In this document: positions 46,394 through 59,002 of the stretch, piece by piece
Layout of the letters: each line of letters starts with the position of its first letter
How positions within the stretch are numbered: the first letter of the stretch is position 1
NCBI GenBank assembly: GCA_013399695.1
Contig: VXAU01003742.1
Span: 124,001-188,000, forward strand
Source of the DNA: Formicarius rufipectus
Lineage: Eukaryota > Chordata > Aves > Passeriformes > Formicariidae
DNA length: 64,000 nt
Direction of reading: 5' to 3'
Notes under the pieces: model-generated
The model's database searches: none
Told to the model about the DNA's origin: nothing
The model's input: only the letters and a program-made list of their open reading frames with translations
Made by a program: the position numbers and the translations under genes

Positions 46394-48853
46394 TCCAGGT
46401 CCCAGGAAAGACCTTGAAAAAAATAACAAGGGTGAGGAAATCAAACGTTCTAATTTCATTTGGGTAGAGAAACAAAACCAAAGTGACTCCATCAGACGTG
46501 GTGGCAGCTGCCAGCCCCTCCTGCGGGTGCAGGGCAGGGGGTGCAGGCACCGCTCCTCCTGTATTTACATGTGGGATAGAAACTAAAATGCAAGCGTGCG
46601 TGCATGCGCGCCGGGGAGGACGGGATGGGGGAGAACCCGCTGGGAGGGTTGCTAAACACAGACCCTGTCAGACCCCATCTCCTAGGACAGAGCCCTGCTA
46701 TTGCACAACACTTGGCTAGAGGAAGGGCCAGTGCCGGAGGGGCTCGGGCACAGATCTGCAGCCCAGAGGGAAAACACAAACACGTTCCTGAGGAAAGAGA
46801 GGGCTTTCTCCATTCTCCTGTATGGGCGAGAGAGATGGAGGGTGGTGCAGGGCATGACTTGCATGAGGCAGTGTGGCCAGAGCTGGCACTCCAGGGCCCT
46901 GCTGCCTCCCCAGCATTATCACAGTGAACCAGCAGCATGCCAGGCACGGGTGCCAGCCACGGCATCCACTGCCTCCTCGGGGGAACCGGAGAGGCCCAGA
47001 GGACAAAGCAGCTCCTGGTCCCAGTAGGAGCCAAGCTGGGGCTCTGCACAGGTGGCCATGGCAACAGCGGGCAGAGCAGCCAAGGGCAGGCACTGTGGCA
47101 AAGACAGGTCCTGTCCCTCTCCACTGCTGGGTCTCACGCTGCAGCCAAAGGACCAACACCAGCAGCCGGGATGCAACACAGTAAAAAAAAGTGAACACAC
47201 ATGTACATTTACAGTTAAACCTTCTCCAAGGAGAGAAAACACTGTGGTTGAACTAAAAGGACAAACCCAACGATAAGCCCAGGATGTGTCAGGCCTTGGG
47301 AGGCCTTATCAGTTACCTATCAATGATATAATTGATTTTTTCCCCCAACATGAATAGATAAGGAGCTGCACTAACCAGCACTGCCTGAGACGCTGTGTGA
47401 GGGCATTGCTCCACATGGTGTTCTGTTTCTCCTGGGGTAGTAGCAGGCAGGGAAGGTGCAGGGCACCCAGTGCTTTCCTCCAGCATCATCTGCAGCCAAA
47501 GGAGCAACAGCACATCCCACTAGCATTTTCTTAACCTGCCTCCCAAACCCAGGGATCTCATGCAAAGGCAGCCCCACTGTGGGAGTTCATGCTGGTTTCT
47601 TGCAGGGCACTGTGCCAGGGTGGTGACACCCCAGAGACCCCAATGTGTCACAGACTCCCTGCCCAGCCTGCAGCCAGCTCAGCCACAGAGCAGTGCCAGC
47701 AGGATCTGGCCTCATGCACATCTCCCAGGGGCGGCTTTTCTTTTGTCAATGATGATGCTTTGCTGTCAGCTGGGTGTAAGCAGGGATTATTCCTCCCACC
47801 CAGGGGCCGAATATCTCTAGTACCCTGCAGTATAGTCTTCCATGAGATGCAACTCTCCTCCAGTTGCTGTGGGACAGGGAGCACTGACATCCCGCCTGCT
47901 GCCCTGTGCAGCTCACACTGATTGGTGACAGCCACTGCCTGACTGGCAGCCCCACAAACCCCAGGTCCTATGTGAGGGGCTTCCCTCGGCCCCTCCAACA
48001 GCATTCCCCAGCACCGAGACTGCTCTGCAGTTCAGACCACAGCCCCGTGCCTTGATGATGGGTGGGATGTCCCCCTCTGTCACCGGGGCTGTGGGGCACA
48101 TCAGGACCTTGCAGACAACAGGGAGAGTTGGCGAGCCCCTTCACATCACCAGCACCTCTGCGAGCACAAGACAGGGGCTAAGCTATTGCAGAGAGGAGGT
48201 GAAGCGTGGTGGGAGGTGAGTGGCCCCTCTATGCAGGATGTGATCCCAGCATGGCACGCTCCTCCCGAGGCCGTGCCAGCAAGCCTGGGGGTGCTGAGAG
48301 GCTCACGGGGAACAGAGAGAAGGACGACTCCAAAAAGCGAGTGAACTTAAGGGGGACAAATCTGAACAGAAGTTAAAAGCTTGTTTCCCTCTGCAAGGAA
48401 AGCTCTTAAAGAAATCAAAGCTCTTCAAATACTCTGACTCAAGTGACAAAAACAATTTAGACAACAAAAGGCTCCCGGTTTGCTCTTCCTCTCCTGGAAG
48501 GGGCTCACCAAACAGATCTATTTAAATGATAATTTGTGGGGGAGAAACCCTCTCCAAACTCTCTTGAATTAGATTTTCTCTTTCTTAAGTTCCTGCGTAG
48601 TGCTTTAATGAAGACTGGCACGGAGGAGATGAGGACACCGCAGCGGCTCCCCTGGGCTCCCCAGCCTCTCCACGCAGGGGCAGAGCCCACCCGAGCAGGA
48701 GGCAGCTGCAGAGGAGCAGTCGCCCAGAGCCCCCTGCTCTGCAGTGCAGCCCCTCTCTGGCAGCCACAAAGGCCACAGGAGCACACGGTCCCCACGTGGC
48801 CCCTTCACAGCTCCCCAGTCCAGGAGGGATCCTTCGAGAGGGTGGCAGGGCAG
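46394..48853 (-). other. Candidate CDH22 3' UTR
   Basis: The 2.46 kb between the CDH22 stop codon and the distal poly(A) signal. It holds no other gene and no recognised repeat. Extent is inferred from the poly(A) signal alone. Confidence 0.5.
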
Positions 48854-49392
48854 CTAGGACTCCTCGCTGTCCTCCTCGCCCCTGCGCCCGGCGTACAGCG
48901 CTGCCAGCTGCCGGAACCGTGGCCCCCAGCCCCCCAGGTAGGTGAAGTCCTGCTCCGAACCGCTGGACCAGGTGTTGATGGAGCTCAGGGAGGGCACGGG
49001 GGAGTCCGAGCCCTCAAAGGCATAGGTCTGGAATGAGTCATAAGGCGGCACAGAGAGGTCCTCATCCGCCTGTTCCACCTTCCTGCTGATATAGTCTCTG
49101 AACACAGAGAAGTCCAGGTCTGGGCTCTGCACCCACTGTGGGAGGGCGTGGAGCTCAGAGGTGGGGTTTCTGCCTGGGACCCCCTCTCCTGGCCCCCCAC
49201 CTCCATCACCACCTTTGATCTCACTGAAGTCGTAGAGACTGCGCAGTGCTGACATGTCATAGGCCTCCGTGTCCTGCTCGCCACCCCCTTCATCGTTGTA
49301 TTTGATGACATTGTCCCTCATGTCCTCATCATCCTCAGAAGTCAGATGGCTTTTGTGGTGCCGCTTCAGCGTGAGGATCAGAAGGACCAGCA
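48854..49392 (-). CDS. CDH22: CDH22 terminal exon: cytoplasmic tail
   Basis: 539 bp, acceptor TTTCCCAG, stop TAG at 48856-48854. It completes the helix (VLVLLILTL) and encodes the basic stop-transfer KRHHK, the acidic juxtamembrane region with MRDNVIKYNDEGGGEQD, a GGDGGGGPGEG linker, and the catenin-binding end (SVPPYDSFQTYAFEG, SSGSEQDFTYL, GPRFRQLAALY). Confidence 0.96.
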
Positions 49393-52300
49393 CTGGGAAA
49401 GGAAGAGATGGTCAGATGGGTGCAGGGTCTCATGGAAGCTGTGCTGCTGTGGGGTGAGGACATCTGCTCGGCAGCAGGTGCAGAGGCACAGCGCCCCGTG
49501 GCATGGGGAGCCCTGCAGCAATGCCAGGCTGCTCTGGTCAGCCAGGCTCATCAAGCAGCAGCCGTGCTGTGAACTGGCTTGGAGAGAGGTTTGCCTGGGC
49601 TCCAGTGCAGACTGGGAGCTTCCATTCCCGTGCAGCGTGACCACCGAGACAGGAGGGACAGATGGATAAACACACGGCCGGACAGACAAACGGATGGGTT
49701 CTGCAGAAGATGAGTAGGAAAAGGGGGTGCATGAATCACAGCATCAGCCAAATGTTGGGTGGGTGAGTGTGGAGCAGATGGCACAGAGCCTGAGCAGTGA
49801 GCCGCAGCTGTGTCCTGGATCATCATCCATTCAGCCCATCACCTTTAAAACACCGATGTGCACTTTACTCGTTTGGGCAATTAGGCAGAAATTTGTTTGC
49901 ACTGCGTTGGAAAATGAAACCAGTGTAAAGTGCACCCTGTGGGAAAGGGTTTTCTGAATGGAGATGCAGCAGGAGACAGGGAGTGGAGCCATGCTAAGCA
50001 GAGGAGACCTCAACAAATAATGTGCTGGCTCCTACAGGTATCTGGACAGCCCTTGGAGCCAGCCAGGAGCCAGGCCCAGGTCCTGAGGGCTTTCAGCATC
50101 TGCATCCATCTAATCCTGGAGGCAGCACAACATCCCGTGCTCAGAGCCCTTTCCCTTGTACACACAAGGTCACACTTGCCCTGCACCTATATGCCATGCT
50201 GTGGTACCCCAGCAAAGCTTGTGCCATTGTGTCAGCAGCAGGCAGCAGCAGCATTACTTTAGTAGGACACAGGTGCTCTGCACCCCAGCTCCTTGTCCTG
50301 CTCATATGCCCTCGAACACTGACTCTTTCAGGTAAGAGCACACACATCTCACCTGCTGAGACACACCTGCTATGGGCACAGCATGGCAGCTGGCAAGCAG
50401 CAATTGGCTTCTGCCCATCCAGATGGAGATGGAACCAGCAGCTCTCCAGGCTCTGTGGAGTGGAAGCACACCTGCCTGGCACAGGCAGCCCTGCTCCAGT
50501 TGCCTTATAGAGCTCAGTGCACAGGAGCTGGGGCAAACACGGGAGCTGCCCTGCTGGTCCCCCACTGGCAGGGCTGAGGTTCCTGTCCCTCACGCTGCAG
50601 GAACCAGGAAGCAGAGAGATGCAAAGAAGCCTGCTCCATGCCCACAGCACCAGCCTGCACATGTTCATGTGATGCTGATGGAAGGGAGCTGGGACAGGAC
50701 AGGAGGGGTCTGGAGGACAGGTAGGAACTCACCAACCAGAATGAGGATGCAGACGAGCAGCGCGATGAGGGCGCCGGGGCTCAGCGTGGCTGACACGACA
50801 TAGGCTGTGCTGTTGCAGGACTGGATGGCCCCGTTGCTGTCACAGCCGCAGACACGGATGGTCAGAGTCCCTGTGCTGCTCAGGGCAGGGGGGCCACTGT
50901 CCACCACCAGAATGGGGAGCAGGTACACATCCTGCTCCTGGCGGTTGAAGCCCACTCTCTGTGTATGCACCGCCGCCGTGTTGTCTGCAGGGAACAAGCA
51001 AACCCTGAAGTGACCTCCACATCACAGCCTTCAGGACCTGCCACAGGCTCTTTCATGCTCTGGATAAACAACAGCTCTTTGTGCATCATCTCCAGCAGCT
51101 GCCCCAAGAGAGGCTGGGGCCTCTCTGTGCTCCATTGCAGGGATCCAGCTCATGGCTCTCCATCACTGCAGCCTGAGTGCCCAAAGGTGCCCAGCTCTGC
51201 TCCAGAACATGTGCCCTTTGTGGGCACCTTGGGGTCAGCCTGGCATCTCCCTGTTAGCACACCCAGGAGTGAACAGGAGCAGCAGCAGGCAAGTGTCTGA
51301 GCTGCACTGACAAACAACACAGGCAGAGCAGAGAGAGGGGAGAAACCTTCCAAAAGCCTACCTGAGAGTGGCACAGAGTCAGGGTAAAAATCAGTTGTCA
51401 ACATGGACACCAGAGCAGACAGGGTATGCAAGTGGCACTGAGCCTGCAAGAGCATACACAGCTTCCAAACCCAAGAGCTGTGGGTGAAGGGCCCTGCCTC
51501 AGCCGGAGGGCCAGACACCCCTATGATCCTCTGTAACTCCTGAAGGAGCAGGCAGAACTCCTTCCAATTCTCCCAGCCAAGTCAGCCGTCCTCCTCCCCA
51601 TCTGCTCACACCCTGCTGCTCCAGGGGCTCAGCTGGCACTGCACAACCCATTACGATCCCATTAACACGGCCACTTCACGGGACCCTCCAGGGCCCCCGT
51701 GCCAGCAATGAACCCAACAATCGGCTGCTGCCAAACAGGAACAGGGAGGGCAGGGCCAGGGACTGACACTCGAATTGATTCCCTGCTCAGGGGTGCTGTG
51801 CACTGCCAGCCAGCAGCAGCACAGGCAGGATGGGGCTGAACAGCAGGTGACAATTGCAGTCAGGTGTCAGAAGCTATTGCTAACTGTCTGCAGTCTTTAT
51901 CTAATAAAACACATATGGGCCCACTCACAATAAGGTGCTGCTGTCTACGGACTCTCCTCATCGGACATGATTTGTGCTGGACCAGCCCCTTTTGCTATGA
52001 ATCAGCTCTCTGATTGGAAAATACATCTACTGTAATTTTGGCTCTTGGGCTGCTGCCACCGCGGAAATTGCTGTATGGATTGGGTGCTGCATGAGAGCAC
52101 AAGGGGCATGGCAGGGACAGGAGGTGAGCCAGGAGAGGGGCAGGCACTCAGCACAAGACAGGGAAGACCCACTGGCCAGCTGGGAAGCAGATCCTGGAGG
52201 CACTGCAAGGCACTCAGGGTACAGCAGAACACAGAGTCCATCTCCTGTCCTGCAAGACACCTGTCATGGGATGCTCCTGGAGCAGGACGTGGAAGTAGAA

Positions 52301-55300
52301 CCGTGGCAGCTGGGCAGAGCTCTGAGGACAAGCAGGGGAGCACTAGCCTGAGCAGAGCTGTCAGAACCCCTGGGCAAAGGGAGGCTGAACCAAGTGTGGC
52401 AGCAAGTCCGCTGAGAGCTGCCTATGGCCTACCAAGGATGAGCTAGGAAAAAAAATTATTGTTATGCTAATCGTTTGCACAAAGGTAAGGAGATCTCATT
52501 TGGTGCTGCTCCCCCCGCCCTGCTGCAGCATAGCAGGGAGATATAAATAATGTTAATGGCACTGTCTCAGCAAGAGACCAGGACTAACTCCTAGTAGCCC
52601 AGCTAAGCGTAAGCCTCGGACACCTGGATCCAGCAGAGATAAAGTCACAGGACAAATGGGACAGACCAAAGCACTGTGAGAGAGCAAGGCTCTGGCCACA
52701 GCCCAGGAAGGTCATCTTTGCTGGCACTGTCACATCAGTCAGGTCAGCAGCCTATGGCTGGAGTGAGATTCTGTCTCAGAGCATCCCTGAGCATTCAGCC
52801 CTGCACTTCCACCACAGCTCAGCCCATCTCTGGCCCAGGTCTGATGGACCACAGTGCTTGGGAGCTCTCCCAGCTGTCCGTCAGCACTGTGTAACTGCAG
52901 GGGTAGCACCCACTCCAAACCTCTATTGAAAATGCAGCAGGAGAGAGGCAACTCCCTTCTGTTTACAGTCAGCTCCAGCTCCTGTTAGGGACCTGCCACG
53001 CTGTATTTTTAGAAGCAGTCTCTAGAAACCAAGGGCAAATACACATGCAAGTGGAAGAGAGGCAGGCACCAACCTCAGCTCAACTGAGAGAGCTCAGGCA
53101 GCACAGCACCACCGAGGCCCCACCTCCAGGGACAGGAAGGAGAAATATTGCCACTGCCAAACCCACCAGGTCAAAATAAAGCAGACAGTACTTAAATCTG
53201 TCAGCGTCATGACAGCTCTGCTCTGAGAAACCTCAGCTTGGGAAGGGGCTGAGGGTTTGCTCTATGACCCAAAACCTGGTGCAAGGGAGCAACAAAAATC
53301 ACAACTACAAAAACTATTTTAAACATCATGAAATTATGTTTACTCTCCTGAACAGGGTAACAGGAGCCCTTCCTACAAGAGGGAGATCCACAAAAATTTC
53401 ACATCTACACCTACAACACTGCTCACCAAGTCTGGACAACCAGAGCTCAGCCTGGCATGGACCAGTCACCCTGGGCACTGAAACAGCTCCATGGCTCCTT
53501 CTGTGCTCCCCAGCTGTACCCAGGCTCTCCAGAACCATGGACAGCTGCTTCCTCTGTCGAGTTTTGCACTCCTGTTACTTGCAAACTTCTGTGTTCCCTT
53601 CTGAGATTCTAAAAAGAAAAAAACAGTGCTGCTGCCATGCAATTGTAGTCCCTTTGTCCATGAAAGAGAAGAAAATTTTGCCTGGATCTGGGAAAATGTA
53701 CCCTGGAAAATGCATCCAAAGCAACCTCCTAGAAAACAATGTAATTTCTTTCGGTGCAGTTGTTTCTTTACACTCAGCTGACCCACAGCAGCTGCTTCCG
53801 GATGTGTCTTGGCACAGATTTGTCTGCGTCGGCACGGCCCCGTCAGGACTGGCCCAGCAGCCCTCGTGTCTCTTCGTCCACAGCAGCTTCCTGCCAAGTC
53901 CATTTCTGGGGTGATGATGCTGAAGAGCAGTGCTTCCCAGGAGTGGCACTGGAATGTGAGCAGACATTAATCCACAGCTTCCCTGCACAGACAAGTCTGG
54001 CTCTCCACACTTGGTTTGCTGCCCAGTCTCCACCAAGATGCACCTTCTGCTGCGGTCACGCCACTCCAAAGGCTATGCTGAGTGTCCTGTGCTGCCCCAG
54101 CCAAACCACTTAATATCACTGCTGTCTTGTTGCACAAACTGACATTTTCTCTGCAGGTTTCCTCTGCCACCCTCTCCCTGATCACACAGTGACATTATCC
54201 CATGTCACATCGCATCACCTGGTGTGACAGGCAGGGGACAGCCCCTCTGTCCGCCTGAGGAACAAGTCACTGGACAAGGCAGGAACTGACACAAGCCAAG
54301 CGAGCAGGGACCCATCAATACTGCCCTAAGAGGAAAGTTTAGAAACACAATATACTCTGGTGGGAGCTTAACATCACTAGGAATAATAAAATAATTAAGT
54401 CTCTCAGAGTCCCTCTCCAAAGAGGCTCTTGGCAGCCTCAAAGACAGAACTAATAAATCCTTCTCATAACTCAATCTCAAACAGCGCTAGGAGAGCAGGA
54501 GGGATTTTGATGTCCCTGCCCTCTTCCACACTCACAGGGCCCTGTGAGCATCTGCCTTCCCTTTCTCAGCAGCTGCTCTGCTGCAGTGGTGCCTGGGCAC
54601 ACCAGCTCCAGGGAGGAGCCCATGGCACCCATCCAGGCCTGCGGGCACACTACTGCCAGGGTTACCCAAAGGGAACAGACCTTCTCCAGCCCCAGGTGGT
54701 GCAGCTGGTAGAGGAAATATCCTTTTTTTTCCCTTTTGCCTCTTCCTTCTCCTGAGTTCTCCATGTGCCAAGCCACAGCACCACTGTTTGCTCAGCCCCA
54801 CAGAGGTTCAATGGTCTTTTACAAACAGCCCCTGCCTGTCGGTCAAATCAGCATCTGCACTGCTTGTGCAGCCCCTGTGGGGCTGCAAGAGGCTTCCTCT
54901 ATCCTCAGGCAGTCCTCAAATCCTAACATTTTGCTTTTGATTGTTAGAATTTTCAGATCTTCTATCACCCATTACATGCTCTTAATGAGACCTGCAGAGA
55001 GTTCAGACATCTGTTTGCCAAGCCCTTGAGCCCTGGAGTCAGGAGCTCCATGTGTCACTCCACATTACCTAGCACTCCTTCCAGGTTGCTGGGCTTGGAT
55101 GCTTTCTACCATCCCTTCCAACACAATTAGCATTTCTTGGAGAACATGATTTCAGGCTTTAATTGCCTTTGATCCTTCTGTAATCAATTTTCTCAGGCCA
55201 GAAAGATGTAGCAAAAGGTGAGTTAGGACACAGAAGATGGTGAAAGTCTTTGGAATGGCACCAGTTGGACCTGAGTGTGGTCAGCTTCTCTAATTCCATC

Positions 55301-58300
55301 TCTTCCTTTAGTCATTCTATTTGCTGGGCATCTTCCTTCTGGATCATGGCTGTTGTTACCACAGGTGACATTTATTCCTTGCCTGATGAACCAGGAAGTG
55401 TGTGAACATTGCCTTGGGCAGAGCAAAAGCACGGAAAGAGAGATACCAGTAGGAATTGGTGCAGTTTCCAAAATCTCAACTCCTGCAAACCAGCTGTAAA
55501 TCAGCTACACAGTCACCTGCAGGGACACACTCAGCTCTTGTGTCTCCAACCCAGAGCACTGGAGCCAGGGCAGCCTGCACGCTGTGGGGGCTGTGGGTGT
55601 GAACCACAGGCACATTGCAAGGGCCATTCCTGCTCCATGCAGAGCTGGCAGCAGTGGGGCCAGCAGGGTTTGGGTGGGCAGCAGTGCTGTACACCAGCCC
55701 TGTCACCATAGCTGTATGCCTACTTACGAGCAGGTACTCCAAAAGCTTGTTGTCTGATGGACAGACTGACCCATTAATCACCCTGGGCTTTCCCTAAAAC
55801 CCCTGCAGGACCTTCCATGCTGGAGGAGCACTGGAAGAGCCCTGGCAGTGCTCAGTGTCCCCTCCAGCCTGTCTGTGCTCCCACATACATAATGGGCTCT
55901 GCACTTGAACCTTTTGTTGCCTCTCACTGGTTCTGCTTCCCCAGCTGTGCATGGGGTCAATTTTGTCTGCAAAGTGCCTGCCCAAGCAGACCCCAAACCA
56001 GGGACCCCCAGAGGTAGTTCTGGCAGCTCACAGCCCCCCAGACTTCCCCCCGAACAGCTCCACCACAGTCTCTGTTGCCCTGCCCAAGCAACTGCAACAG
56101 GAGTACTCCCAAGCAGGTGCTGGTCCCTGCTGTGCTGAGGACAAGTCACCTCCTGAGGTGGTTTTCTGCTGCTATGAAGGAGCAGAGGGAAGTAGGTGCA
56201 AAGCAAAAGAGAGGATTTAAGCAAGAGCTTAGCGAATCCATCTGTGCTGACATCCATCAGTGTCACTCCTTGGCTGCAAAAGCAATATTTATAAATCACG
56301 TTTCAAAACTGGCTACAAATTTGTACAAAGAAACAGATGGGCTGGTGGTAACAGTTTGTCACCACTGATATTTATATGGGGGAGTAGAGACAAGTGCAAG
56401 AGGGGTGAATGCACGAGATGGAAGCAACAGAGAGGATGCAGCAAGGGGACCTGTGAGAGCAGGGGCAAAGGTGAGTGTACCCAGGGTCCTCGATGAACTG
56501 GAGGAGGGGGCAGAAATCAAAGGGAGGGAGATAGCACCAAGACACGCCTGTTAGAAGTGAGGGGTATCTCCATCTGCACAGGCAGCCACCTCCGCTTGCT
56601 GTGGAAGACAGCACTGCACAGCAATCGGGAGGGTCTGCAAACACACTGGGAATAACCCTGCAGCAACAACATTTGTTTTCCCAAGAGCAGGAGGCGGAGG
56701 TGATGCCAGCTTTTACTCATTTTATGCAGTGTTACACCACACGCAAAGCTCGAGGGATCGTTTAGCACAAAGAATTACCCCATGCCACAAGAGCCTCATC
56801 CCACTCAAGAGAGCAGCAGCTCCAGATGAGATGGTGGCACATGAGCCCATGTCCTACATCTACTGTAGTGCCAGCTCTTGGGCCACTGCTGGCAGACTCA
56901 GAGGCCCAAACAGGGTCTAACACCCACACAGGGCTGAGGGGGGTCAAGCAGCCCCTGCTAAACCCCAGTCACCCTGGCCACATGCCCTGCCAGACCAGCA
57001 GGACAGGAATGCTCTGGGATGGCACCCTGGCCATAGCAGAGACTTTGGCCCAGAGCCAGGAGCACTGCCCTGGGCTACTTGGAGCCCCATGAGGGTCTGG
57101 GCAGGGATGGACACCCGGGTGTAGCTCAGTGAGCTCAGGCACGTTTTCATAATGTCCTTCAGAGAAAGTGAGGGAAGTTAATCGCTGGGTGTGGGGCAAA
57201 ATCTTGCTGAGGATTAAAGCCTTCTTACATGATAAGAAGCAAAGGTCTTGTAAACAGCTGCCCCCTGAGTACAGGGGGAGGGACTCAGGTCAGGGACAGC
57301 TGTGCTTCTCAGGACACAAAGCAATATCCAGCCCTTCTACCATCATGTCTGAAGCTTTTCCATTTTGACTATCCCTAATAATGCGGAACCGAACTGAGCA
57401 AGCAGGATCTTACGTCAGCAGAAGGCTCCTCTGATAAGCTTGGAACAAACTAAACCAGACTTTTGACAGATGAAGCTGCAGACATAGAAAATGGTTTTAA
57501 AAGAAAACCCAACCAAAACCAAAGAAGAATTTCAATGTGATCTGCTAGCTTCCATCAGGGCTGGCCTCTGTGACAAGCATATGCACATTTAGCTGGTGAA
57601 GGTACCAGTCTCTGCAAGGGTCCCTGCTATACCTACTGTTGCAATCAGCACCTAAATTCACCCTAAACATCAGTCAAAAGTAAGAAGCAGCCTAATAACT
57701 ACATTTCTGGACTGTTATCATCCACAGAAATGCAGCCTGACCTCACAGCCCACAAAGCCCAAGGGTAGCCAGAGCTCAGCCAGCAAAACCTGTGTTGAAA
57801 CTCAACACTCAAAGCAGCATTGAGTCACCAGAAGCTACTCAGTCCAGGAATGCAGAGAGCCCCAGAGCTACCCAGAGGAACAGACATTCCTGGCTACATG
57901 TCCCAAAAGGCAGGATGAGCCTCAGGAAGATACAGAGGACCTGCATCCTGGAGCTGCCACTGCACAGGGAATCCCAGAGAACCCGCCATGGCCACAGGCT
58001 GGCTGCTGCATGACCCCTCTGCCTCCCAAGGCCTCCAGAGCTGTTCCCATTCATTGGGGGCACAGGGCTGCCCACCCACATGGCAGCCCCAGGATGACCC
58101 ACACTCCAGGATTTACTCTTGAAAGGGATAAATCATAATGCTCAAAATGTGAGTGTGCTCATCTATAAATCCACATCATTTCCTTGCCTGCAGGCAGGTT
58201 GGTGATTTCACATCAAGAAAGGGACTGAGAGCCCTGAAAACACCGAAGGCTTAACTTTGGAGCTTTGGAGCAGCTTGCAGCAGGGAATAAAGCTGGCAGA

Positions 58301-59002
58301 GCCTCTTTGAGGAAATCAGCTGCTAGATGACTGGTTCTGCCATTTCAGGTTGGCAAGAAGCCCTATGGCATGCCCAAAGCACCTAGAGCTCCATTCAGCA
58401 CAGACAGACCCTAAACCCACAGCCTGTCCCCCTCCCCACAGGCAGTGGTGTCACTCAGCCTGAGGGTTGCTGGGTTAATGGTGCAGTGAGACTTACCCTG
58501 GATATCCAGCAAAGAAAAGTGGTGGTTGTTGGTGGCTTCAGGTGCCAGTGTGAAGTAGAACCGGTGGCCACTCTGAGGCTCATCCCGGTCCACAACGCTT
58601 ATTGTCTGGATGAGCTGTGGGGAGAAGGCAGAGTTGAGCACCGGCACTGCCTCTGCAGCCTCTGCCGAGGCCCTGGTGCAGGGTCTGGCCAGTGGCATTG
58701 CTGGCTGTGGCCACAGCAAGGGATGAGCCTCTGCAGGACTCAGCTGTGGGACACCAGCAGGGTGATTCCCACTGTGACTGCACTGCAAGACTCTGAGGCA
58801 AAAGGGGATGGACAGGCGGACTGGCACTGGCCCAGAGTACTGCCTGCAGCATAATACCAGGGCTGGGGGACACCCACTACCTGGCCTGGCTTAGCATCCT
58901 CACACACAGCGGCTTCATAGGGGGTGGCGAGTTCAGGTGGATTGTCATTGACATCCAGGATACGGATACGGAGAGAGGCCCTTGACACCTGTGAGTGATT
59001 AT
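48854..59002 (-). CDS. CDH22: Cadherin-22 (type II classical cadherin), 3' part
   Basis: Four minus-strand exons, 59002-58881, 58614-58497, 50984-50733 and 49392-48854, join in frame to give the EC4/EC5 boundary, EC5, the transmembrane helix and the whole cytoplasmic tail to a TAG stop. Exon sizes of 122, 118 and 252 bp are those typical of the matching exons in type II cadherin genes. CDH22 mediates calcium-dependent cell adhesion, mainly in brain. The tail has the p120-catenin juxtamembrane region and the C-terminal beta-catenin-binding region. The glycine-rich linker and the position next to CD40 favour CDH22 over other type II cadherins. The 5' exons lie beyond 64000. Confidence 0.95.
49393..50732 (-). 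other. CDH22 terminal intron
   Basis: 1.34 kb. It contains a degenerate GACA/GATG short tandem tract at about 49647-49700 and an AT-rich segment at about 49840-50020. No exon seen. Confidence 0.8.
50733..50984 (-). CDS. CDH22: CDH22 exon: EC5 end and transmembrane helix
   Basis: 252 bp, phase 1 at both ends. Acceptor CTGCAG, donor GTGAGT at 50732. It encodes DNTAAVHTQRVGFNRQEQD, the membrane-proximal cysteines (RVCGCD, SCNST with an N-glycosylation sequon) and the start of the helix, GALIALLVCILILV. Confidence 0.95.
50985..58496 (-). other. CDH22 intron, 7.5 kb
   Basis: Unique DNA between the 118-bp and 252-bp exons, which join directly in frame, so no coding exon is expected inside. AT-rich patches lie at about 51870-52060 and 57340-57560. 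I recognise no mobile element. Confidence 0.8.
58497..58614 (-). CDS. CDH22: CDH22 exon: EC5 middle
   Basis: 118 bp. Acceptor CCCACAG, donor GTAAGT at 58496. It encodes LIQTISVVDRDEP through FSLLDIQ plus one base, a cadherin repeat strand with the DRDE calcium motif. Confidence 0.95.
58615..58880 (-). other. CDH22 short intron
   Basis: 266 bp between the 122-bp and 118-bp exons. The flanking coding parts join in phase 0 as KPGQLIQTIS. Confidence 0.9.
58881..59002 (-). CDS. CDH22: CDH22 exon: EC4 end and EC5 start
   Basis: 122 bp. The acceptor is GTTTCAG (AG at 59004-59003). It encodes the calcium-binding interdomain linker LDVNDNPPE and then YEAAVCEDAKPGQ. The donor GTAGTG at 58880 is weaker than the others. 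It joins the next exon in phase 0. Confidence 0.94.

Noticed and set aside
55085..55140. Possible CR1 3' end (ACCATCCCTTCCAACACAATT)
   Set aside because: Only about 20 bases resemble the CR1 end and the upstream sequence does not match; too short to support.
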